Below, in pieces: positions 58,329 through 64,000 of a stretch of DNA of 64,000 nucleotides. The stretch is from positions 668,896 to 732,895 of the forward strand of contig CAWJSC010000005.1 of NCBI GenBank assembly GCA_963845425.1, written 5' to 3'. The notes under the pieces were generated by a model. The model was not told the origin of the DNA. It did not search any database and saw only the letters and a program-made list of their open reading frames with translations. Source of the DNA: DATDAH01 sp963845425. Lineage in GTDB: Bacteria > Actinomycetota > Acidimicrobiia > Acidimicrobiales > DATDAH01. The first letter of the stretch is position 1. Each line of letters opens with the position of its first letter. Both the position numbers and the translations under genes were made by a program.

Positions 58329-59602
58329 GTCCCACCGGTGCCCGGCGGAGTGTCGACGTCCGCACTCGGGACCGACGGCCGACCGACGTCGTCGACCCGG
58401 CCGGGTTCTGGGCCGGGACGTGGGCCGAGGCATCGGCCCGCCACGGTCCTCAGGCGGCCGCCGACGCTGAGCTGCTCGGTCTCGAGGCGCTCACGATCCG
58501 CGTCGACGGCGACGCCTGGACCGTGGGGCTCGGCCCGGGAGGGATCGAGGCCCGGCCCGGAACGCACGCGGCGCTCCTAGTCGACCTCGACCGAGAAGCG
58601 TTCACCGACCTCGTGGGTGAGGAGCGGACGGCCCTCGGTCTCGTCATCGCCGGGCGGGTCGGAGGCGAGGGGCCGGCCCACGAGGCCTTCTGCGCATGGG
58701 ACCCCGTCCTGCGTTCGCTGCTGGACGGCCGGGCCCTCCACCGCCCCGGCTCGGTCGCCGTGCAGGCCACCGACGGCACGGCCCTCGACCTCGAGCAGCG
58801 CTTCGTCCTGGGTGAACGCGGCGAGGAAGCGGCCCACTTCCTCGCCGAAGCCGGCTTCCTCCTGCTGCGGGGGGTCTTCACCGACGCGGAGATGGACGCC
58901 GTGGACGCCGACCTGGCCGCCGCGATCGAGGACGCCCGGCCCGACGACGGGGCCTCGTGGTGGGCGGCGACGAGCACCGGCGAGCGCTATCCCTGCCGGA
59001 TCCTCGACCTCGTGGGCCGGTCGCCGCACCTGCGCGGCCTGCTCGCCGATCCCCGCTTCCTGGCCATCGGCGGGATCCTGGACGACGGCCACGAGCCGGG
59101 TGATCCCTTCGGCGAGCACTTCAGCGACCTCACGGCCGAGGGCCTGGTGAAGCGGGTGGCGTCGGTCGAGGGGCTGGTCTGCCTGCCGTGGCACAAGGAC
59201 TGCGAGCGGGGTGGGCACTCGATGTTCTGCTCGGGCCTGACGATCGGCATCTGCCTGACGCCCGTCGACCGCGCCCATGGGGGCCTGGACGTCCTCGCCG
59301 GGTCCCACCGCGCCCACATCGCCCGCCGGCAGGTCGATCGGGGGGTGGACCTGCCGGTGGCCGCGCTGCGGGCGGACCGGGGTGACGTGACCGTGCACTT
59401 GTCGTGCGCGCTCCACCGGTCCACGCACCCGGAGAGCGCCGAGCGCCGGGTGATCTACACGGGGCTCGCCCTCCCGCCCCGCCCCGGCGACCTCGACGGC
59501 GCCGTCGATCAGGCTCGCCTGCTCCGCGAGCGGGCCGCCATCGCCGGCCGCCAGGACGCCGCGATGTTGTCGTTGCGGCACACGGACACCCCGTCGCGAT
59601 GA
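58325..59602 (+). CDS. phytanoyl-CoA dioxygenase (PhyH) family protein with N-terminal SCP2-like region
   Basis: 425 residues. Residues about 45-150 resemble a sterol-carrier-protein-2-like domain (LTIRVDGDAWTVGLGPGGIE, HAALLVDLDREAFTDLVGEE, then WDPVLRSLLDGRALHRPGS). Residues about 165-400 are a PhyH-type Fe(II)/2-oxoglutarate dioxygenase: AEAGFLLLRGVFTDAEMDAV, metal ligands in CLPWHKDCERGG (HxD) and HLSCALHRSTHPES (distal His, with the 2-oxoglutarate-binding Arg in ERRVIYTG). Likely hydroxylation of a lipid or acyl substrate. The stop overlaps the next SDR-fusion ATG by 3 bases (ATGATG). Confidence 0.8.
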   Translation: MSPTGARRSVDVRTRDRRPTDVVDPAGFWAGTWAEASARHGPQAAADAELLGLEALTIRVDGDAWTVGLGPGGIEARPGTHAALLVDLDREAFTDLVGEERTALGLVIAGRVGGEGPAHEAFCAWDPVLRSLLDGRALHRPGSVAVQATDGTALDLEQRFVLGERGEEAAHFLAEAGFLLLRGVFTDAEMDAVDADLAAAIEDARPDDGASWWAATSTGERYPCRILDLVGRSPHLRGLLADPRFLAIGGILDDGHEPGDPFGEHFSDLTAEGLVKRVASVEGLVCLPWHKDCERGGHSMFCSGLTIGICLTPVDRAHGGLDVLAGSHRAHIARRQVDRGVDLPVAALRADRGDVTVHLSCALHRSTHPESAERRVIYTGLALPPRPGDLDGAVDQARLLRERAAIAGRQDAAMLSLRHTDTPSR

Positions 59603-61218
59603 TGCCGGTCTCGGTGGTGACGGGCGCCGCCGGGGCGATGGGTTCGGCCTGTGCGCAGACCCTCGGCGCGTCGAGCGACGTGCTGCTCCTGACCGACCGC
59701 GACGAGGCGGGGCTCGCCGCGACCGCCGCCGTGCTCGAGGCGGAGGGGACCACCGTGGTCACCATCGTCGGCGACGTCGTCGATCCTCTGGTGATCGACG
59801 CTCTCGTCCGACAGGTCACCGCCTACGGGCGGCTGCGGGCGCTCGTGCACACCGCAGGCCTGTCGCCGTCGATGACCGACTGGGAGGAGATCCTTCGGGT
59901 CGACCTGGCGGGGGTGGTGTGCCTCCTCGACGCCTTCGCCCCCGCTGTGGTGCCGGGGAGCGTCGCCGTCTGCCTCGCGTCGGTGTCGGCCCACATGGGC
60001 GAGTTCGCCCCGGAGATGGACGCGGTGCTGGACGCCCCGCTCGCTCCGGACCTCGCGGGCCGCTTCCGCTCGTGCCTCGGGACCGAGCCAGACCCTGGGT
60101 CCACCTACCGCTTGGCCAAGCGAGGCGTGCTCCGGGCCTGCGAGCGGGCCGCGGTGGCGTGGGGCGCCTCGGGGGGAAGGGTCGTCTCGCTGTCCCCGGG
60201 CCTGATCGACACGGGCATGGGGCGGCGGGAGCTGGCCGAGAACCCGGTCAAGGCCCACCTCGTCGAGCTGACGCCGATCCAATCGAGCCGGCAAGGCCCC
60301 GAGCCGCTGCTGCCCGGGCACACGGCCGACATCGCCGAGGCGGTGGCGTTCCTGTGCTCCGAGCGGGCCGCGTTCGTCTCCGGATGCGACCTGCGGGTGG
60401 ACGGCGGCCTCATCGCCGCCATGAACCAGGAACTGACCGAGCGGAGGCTCGCGATGGCTGCCCACTACGGTGCCGAGATGGCGAAGACCGTCCTCATCAC
60501 CGGTGCTGGTTCAGGGTTCGGCAGGGGCGCGGCCATCGAGCTGGCGGCCCGGGGACACCGGGTGATCGCCACGACCGAGACGGTCGAGCAGGCCGACGTG
60601 CTCGGCGGCGAGCACCCCGAATTGACGGCGATGAAGCTCGACGTGACCAAGGCCGAGGATGTCGACGGTGTCCGCGAGATCGATCCCGACGTGCTCATCA
60701 ACAACGCCGGTCTGGGCGTGATGGCACCGTTGACGAGCGTGCCCCTCGATCGGCTCAAGGCCGGCTTCGAGGTGAACGTCTTCGGCATGGTGGCGATGAG
60801 CCAAGCGGTGATCCCCGGCATGAAAGCCAAGGGCGCCGGTCGGATCATCAACATGTCATCGATCGCGGGGGTGCTCTCGGGTCCGATGACCGCGCCCTAC
60901 GCCATGACCAAGCACGCGGTGGAGGCGTTCACCCGGGCGCTCCGTGATGAACTGGCCCCCTACGGCGTCGACGTGACCAAGCTCAACCCGGGTCCCTACG
61001 ACACCGGGTTCAACGACGCGATGGTCAACGGCATCGCCGCCTACATCGAGGACGGCGATGCTCCGGCAGCTCAGGCCGAGGAGTTCGTCCGGGCCATCGT
61101 GCTCACCGGTCAGCTCGACCCCGATGAGGTCGTGCAGGCCATGGCCGACCTGGTCGAAGCCGAGGTGACACCGGTCGAGACCTTCCTGCCGCCCGGGATC
61201 CAGGATCTGCTCGCTTGA
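59599..61218 (+). CDS. tandem fusion of two short-chain dehydrogenases
   Basis: 539 residues with no stop between two complete SDR units. Unit 1 (residues 1-275): VVTGAAGAMGSACAQTLG, a GDVVDPLVIDALVRQ acidic segment, CLASVSAHMGEF (Ser), STYRLAKRGVL (YxxxK) and VSGCDLRVDGG. Unit 2 (about 290-539): VLITGAGSGFGRGAAIELA, LDVTKAEDVDGV, NNAGLGVMAPL, INMSSIAGV, YAMTKHAV (YxxxK) and a C-terminal extension to LPPGIQDLLA. A possible internal start, ATG at 60478, precedes unit 2 (MAKTVLITGAG). Both active sites look competent, so it may catalyse two steps or interact as a pseudo-dimer. The start overlaps the PhyH stop. Confidence 0.85.
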   Translation: MMPVSVVTGAAGAMGSACAQTLGASSDVLLLTDRDEAGLAATAAVLEAEGTTVVTIVGDVVDPLVIDALVRQVTAYGRLRALVHTAGLSPSMTDWEEILRVDLAGVVCLLDAFAPAVVPGSVAVCLASVSAHMGEFAPEMDAVLDAPLAPDLAGRFRSCLGTEPDPGSTYRLAKRGVLRACERAAVAWGASGGRVVSLSPGLIDTGMGRRELAENPVKAHLVELTPIQSSRQGPEPLLPGHTADIAEAVAFLCSERAAFVSGCDLRVDGGLIAAMNQELTERRLAMAAHYGAEMAKTVLITGAGSGFGRGAAIELAARGHRVIATTETVEQADVLGGEHPELTAMKLDVTKAEDVDGVREIDPDVLINNAGLGVMAPLTSVPLDRLKAGFEVNVFGMVAMSQAVIPGMKAKGAGRIINMSSIAGVLSGPMTAPYAMTKHAVEAFTRALRDELAPYGVDVTKLNPGPYDTGFNDAMVNGIAAYIEDGDAPAAQAEEFVRAIVLTGQLDPDEVVQAMADLVEAEVTPVETFLPPGIQDLLA

Positions 61219-61253
61219 CGCTGCGGTCCCGTTCGTGTCATTAGGGTGCTGCT

Positions 61254-61541
61254 ATGACGAAGACGGGAATCCGCAATCTCCTGGCCCTGGTGCTCGCGGT
61301 GTTCCTGAGCGTGGCCGGCCTCACCGCGTGCAGCGACGACTCCGGCGGGAACGGCGACATCAGCGACGACGTGTCCTCTGACATGAGCGACGACCTGAGC
61401 GATGCCAGCGACGACGTGTCCTCTGACATCAGCGACGACCTGAGCGACGCCAGCGACGACGTGTCCTCTGACATGAGCGACGACCTGAGCGACGCCAGCG
61501 ACGACGTGTCCTCTGACATCAGCGACGACCTGTCGTCGTAG
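61254..61541 (+). CDS. small lipoprotein with an acidic Asp/Ser tandem repeat
   Basis: 95 residues. Lipoprotein signal GIRNLLALVLAVFLSVAG then lipobox LTAC (Cys26). The mature part is almost only D, S, V, L, M, I and A, built from a 15-residue unit DMSDDLSDASDDVSS repeated about 3.5 times (45-bp DNA period, with M/I alternation). This is a highly acidic, likely disordered surface-anchored peptide, perhaps cation-binding. I do not recognise the family. A shortened relic lies at about 62530. Confidence 0.7.
   Translation: MTKTGIRNLLALVLAVFLSVAGLTACSDDSGGNGDISDDVSSDMSDDLSDASDDVSSDISDDLSDASDDVSSDMSDDLSDASDDVSSDISDDLSS
61352..61532 (+). repeat. 45-bp tandem repeat in the acidic lipoprotein gene
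   Basis: Units of GACATGAGCGACGACCTGAG plus 25 further bases recur three full times with C/T and G/C changes that are mostly silent or M/I. Not a CRISPR, as the units are contiguous and coding. Confidence 0.85.
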
Positions 61542-61606
61542 CCGGGAGCGGTCCCGCTCACGACGCAACTCGACCAACTCGGCGCGCTCATCTCATCCAA
61601 CGGGTT

Positions 61607-62458
61607 TCAGGAGGGTGGGACGGGCAGGAAGGGCCGGTGCTCGAACGTCCCGGGGGCCAGCACGGCCATCGTCGACTCGGGCACCTCGTGGAACGCCCCG
61701 GGGAGGTCGGTCAGGGGCTCGGAGACGATGACCCGGCCATTCGGGCCGAACTCGGCCAGATCGGCCCGCTCCGGGTACATCTCGAGGAGCGTGGCGGCGC
61801 TTGCCGAGTGGAACAGCGACCGCGACCTGCCCTCGCTCGAGTACCGGAAGGCCCAGATGGTGGCGCCGTCGGTGACGGCCACGGTCATCTGGATCGGGAA
61901 CCTGATGTCGTGGCCATGGCCCACGGCCTCCACGAAGCCGACCGCCCGTTCCAGCGCACCGATCGGGTCCTCCTCCAACCCGTGGGTGAGGGCGAGGTGG
62001 AACACGACCTCGGAGTCCGTGGTGCCGAGGATGCCCGGGTAGAGGGACGGGTCGACCGCGACGGTCAGGTCCCGGCGAACCCGCCCGAAGTCCGCGAGCC
62101 CCCCGTTGTGCATGAAGAGCCACGAGCCATGCCGGAAGGGATGACAGTTGGTCCGCTGGACCGGAGGGGCCGTGGCGGCGCGCACATGGGCGAAGAGCAG
62201 GTGCGAGTGCACACTCCCGGTGATCTCGCGGAGGTTCTCGTCGTTCCAGGCCGGCTCGGTGCTGCGGTAGATCGCGGGCGGTTGCACCACCTCCCCGGCC
62301 CGGGCCTCCGGGTACCAGCCCACCCCGAACCCGTCACCGTTGACGGTGGTCGCGCCGAGCGGGGAATCGAGGCTCTGGGCCACGAGGGAGTGCTTCGGGT
62401 GCAGAACAAGGTCGGCCGGGTGGACGGGCAGTCCCGAGTACGCGAGCCAGCGACACAT
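61607..62458 (-). CDS. class II glutamine amidotransferase (EgtC/YafJ-like)
   Basis: 283 residues from the ATG at 62458, so that Cys2 (MCRWLAYSG) is the N-terminal nucleophile after Met removal. An Ntn-hydrolase pattern follows: GDGFGVGWY, FAHVRAATAPPVQRTNCHPF (Arg and glutamine-site residues), LFMHNGGLADF and GTTDSEVVFHLAL. It would hydrolyse glutamine or a gamma-glutamyl amide; EgtC-like gamma-glutamyl cleavage and YafJ-type unknown activity are both possible. No ergothioneine genes are adjacent. An in-frame ATG 10 codons upstream would mask the Cys and is rejected. Confidence 0.87.
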   Translation of the reverse strand: MCRWLAYSGLPVHPADLVLHPKHSLVAQSLDSPLGATTVNGDGFGVGWYPEARAGEVVQPPAIYRSTEPAWNDENLREITGSVHSHLLFAHVRAATAPPVQRTNCHPFRHGSWLFMHNGGLADFGRVRRDLTVAVDPSLYPGILGTTDSEVVFHLALTHGLEEDPIGALERAVGFVEAVGHGHDIRFPIQMTVAVTDGATIWAFRYSSEGRSRSLFHSASAATLLEMYPERADLAEFGPNGRVIVSEPLTDLPGAFHEVPESTMAVLAPGTFEHRPFLPVPPS

Positions 62459-62529
62459 GGCGAACCTCCGGGAGCCTCCGTGTGGCACCCAGGCTATTGC
62501 CGTCGTAGGGGACCGGGTTTCCCCCTGCT

Positions 62530-62592
62530 GTTGCGGCTGTAGCGACGACTCGGGCGGGGAACGGCGTCATCAGCGACGACCTCTCGTGGTAA
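62530..62592 (+). pseudogene. relic of the acidic lipoprotein gene
   Basis: The bases read CSDDSGGNGVISDDLSW-stop. It matches the lipobox-distal start and end of the 61254 gene with the repeat array deleted, followed by the same ACCGGGAGCGG after the stop. It has no signal peptide, because that portion is replaced by unrelated sequence. Confidence 0.55.
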
Positions 62593-62663
62593 CCGGGAGC
62601 GGCCCTTGTCAGCCGACCGGTCGTGTGTTGCTCGCCGCCGCGGCACCCGGAGGCCTAAGGAGT

Positions 62664-62698
62664 GCCTGAACGGCGGCCAGGCCGGCCGCCGTTCAGGC
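62664..62698 (-). terminator. 15-bp perfect stem-loop at the end of the hydrolase gene
   Basis: GCCTGAACGGCGGCC pairs with GGCCGCCGTTCAGGC around a 5-nt loop. The stop codon of the winged-helix/hydrolase gene lies inside the upstream arm. No T-run follows, as is common in high-GC genomes. Confidence 0.5.
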
Positions 62699-63891
62699 GC
62701 CGTCTGCGGCGAGGAAGACGTCGATCTCCGCGAGCAGCTGCGCCCAGGCCGGTTCATCGGCGCGGAGGAGGTGGTTGGCGCTGTCGAGGGGGATCACCCG
62801 ACTGCCCCGGATCAGGGTCCCGAGCTCCAGGGCCCCCTCGAACGGGGCCCGCAGGTCGCCCCGGGCGTGCAGGATGAGCGTCGGCAGGTCGAGCCGACCC
62901 GCCACATCGACGACATCGACGTTGGACCACGTCTCGATCATGTGGGCGGCGTTTTGGCCGAGGTGGCGCGGCGGAGCAGCTCGGCGAAGGCCTCCCACAG
63001 CTCCGTGGGGCGTCGGGGATGAACGACGACGTGAAGAAGCGCCGGAAGGTGGGGTCGTCGCGGCCCCAGCCGAGGCGGGCCAGCTCGACCTGCACCTCGG
63101 CCTCCCGCCGCTCCTCGTCGGACCGGGCCCGTCGTACGCGCCCCGCGCGGTAGCTGCCCACGAGTATCAGGTGGCTCACCCGCTCGGGCGCCGGTTGGCG
63201 TAGGTCATGGCCACGGGGCCGCCTTGGGACACACCCAGCAACGGGAACCGCTCGAGGCCGAGGGCATCGACGACCGTCTCCAGGTCGTCGACGAAGGCGT
63301 CCAGTGACCACCCCTCGACGTCGTGATCCGAGAGCCCGCATCCCCGCTCGTCGTAGCGCACCAGCGTCCGCCCCCGGGCCAGGCCTTCGAGCCAGTGGCG
63401 CCAGACGGGGCTGTGCCAGTCGTAGTCGAGGTGGGTCATCCAGTGGGCGGGCGCGGACGAGGGGTGGTCCTTCGCCGATCGTGGCGTAGGCGAGCCGATG
63501 ACCGTCCTCGGTGGTGCAGAACCGGATCTCCTGGTCGAGCGAGGGGGCGGTGGGCAGGGGCGCGGGCGCCCGCTGGCCGGCCTCCTCGCTCACGTCGGCG
63601 ATGAGCTGGTAGCCCCGGCCGTGGGCGGTGCGGATCACCCGTTGGGTGGAGCCGTCGTCGCCCACGGCTTGGCGAGCGGCCTTGATCCGGCTCGTGAGCG
63701 CCGACTCGCTCGACGAACCGGTCACCCCACACGTCGTCGAGCAGCTCGGTCTTGAGCACCACCCGGTGACGGTGTTCGAGCAGCACCGTGAGGACGGCGA
63801 AGACCTGTGGCTCGACGCGCACGAGCTCGCCATCACGGCGGAGCTCGTAGCGCTCCGTGTCGACCACCACATCGTCGAACGCGTACCGCAT
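62693..63891 (-). pseudogene. winged-helix (OmpR-type) regulator fused to an alpha/beta hydrolase, several frame changes
   Basis: Joined, it is a protein of about 400 residues. The N-terminal 100 residues are a Trans_reg_C winged helix (YELRRDGELVRVEPQVFAVL, ELLDDVWGDRFV, then RIKAARQAVGDDGSTQRVIR and RGRGYQLIADV-type ending). The rest is an alpha/beta hydrolase (DEIRFCTTEDGHRLAYA-like start, RTLVRYDERGCGLSD, GVSQGGPVAMTYANR with the nucleophile Ser, and SANHLLRADEPAW with the His). Frame changes near 63705, 63470, 63190 and 62960 break it. The C-terminal 150 codons match the fragment at 46087-46550. The ATG at 63891 gives the usual start; a GTG at 63909 is possible. The last 90 bp of the window have no gene. 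Confidence 0.75.
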
Positions 63892-64000
63892 CGTCCGCGA
63901 TCGTGCCACGAGCCGACTACGTGCGTGGCGGGGGGGGGGCGACGGGGGACGGGATGGCCACGCCCTGCGCGACCAGGCCGGCGTCCGGTCAGGATGACGC

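Noticed and set aside
61352..61532. CRISPR array or regulatory repeats
   Set aside because: The 45-bp units are contiguous coding repeats of a lipoprotein, with no spacers and no cas genes.
62459..62488. Start of the class II amidotransferase ten codons upstream (62488)
   Set aside because: The enzyme needs Cys as residue 2; the longer form would bury the nucleophile.

Overview
The window is a very GC-rich bacterial chromosome segment. A homodimeric-type pyruvate dehydrogenase E1 (AceE), the decaprenylphosphoryl-arabinose enzymes, an F420-type (LLM) oxidoreductase, two-subunit-free NHEJ genes (Ku plus a LigD polymerase-domain protein) and many genes that appear leaderless (a TAnnnT hexamer 6-9 nt before the start codon and no Shine-Dalgarno) point to an actinobacterium. 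Something near the Acidimicrobiia is my best guess, but no rRNA or marker gene here settles it.

Layout. 1-7.9 kb: aceE (cut by the window edge), an RNase HI fused to a SLOG/DUF1273-like domain, a J-domain protein and a hydantoinase/oxoprolinase pair. 7.9-9.6 kb: decay zone with a HyuB C-terminal relic and a wrecked AAA ATPase. 9.7-17.5 kb: housekeeping and metabolic genes (SDR, HAD phosphatase, SRPBCC, SDR39U1-type epimerase, LapA-like, CAP-domain secreted protein, glutamine synthetase family, aldehyde dehydrogenase, GalE-like epimerase). 17.5-20.7 kb: a DprE2/UbiA/DprE1 operon that would make decaprenylphosphoryl-arabinose. 20.8-25.5 kb: lipoamide machinery, lpd, a 2-oxoacid dehydrogenase E2 and a single-polypeptide LipB-LipA fusion. 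Together with aceE these supply E1, E2, E3 and lipoylation. 25.5-35.4 kb: M24 peptidase, then a tightly overlapping surface-glycan cluster (two methyltransferases, GT2, sulfotransferase, WecE-type aminotransferase, membrane glycosyltransferase, flippase). 35.5-39.8 kb: a 2,133-bp tandem duplication of ku, ligD-pol and a VOC gene.

40.2-46.8 kb: a tRNA-Val(CAC) followed by two further partial copies of its 3' part, which outline a degenerate island (or two) full of truncated genes and without a recognisable integrase. 46.8-64 kb: accessory genes, namely CBS protein, class V aminotransferase, nucleotidyltransferase pair, three large secreted proteins (two beta-propellers ending in the same C-terminal module, one SLH-domain protein), an AraC regulator facing a VOC protein, an LLM oxidoreductase, a PhyH dioxygenase, a double SDR, an acidic-repeat lipoprotein, a class II amidotransferase and a winged-helix/hydrolase fusion.

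Cross-cutting features: an interspersed palindromic element (TTCTGGCGCC arms, TATGACC loop) in intergenic DNA; a module of about 135 residues with a TGVGQTR core shared by three secreted proteins; and about a dozen single-base frame changes at short G/C runs in otherwise well-preserved genes, so some 'pseudogenes' may be sequencing or assembly errors.
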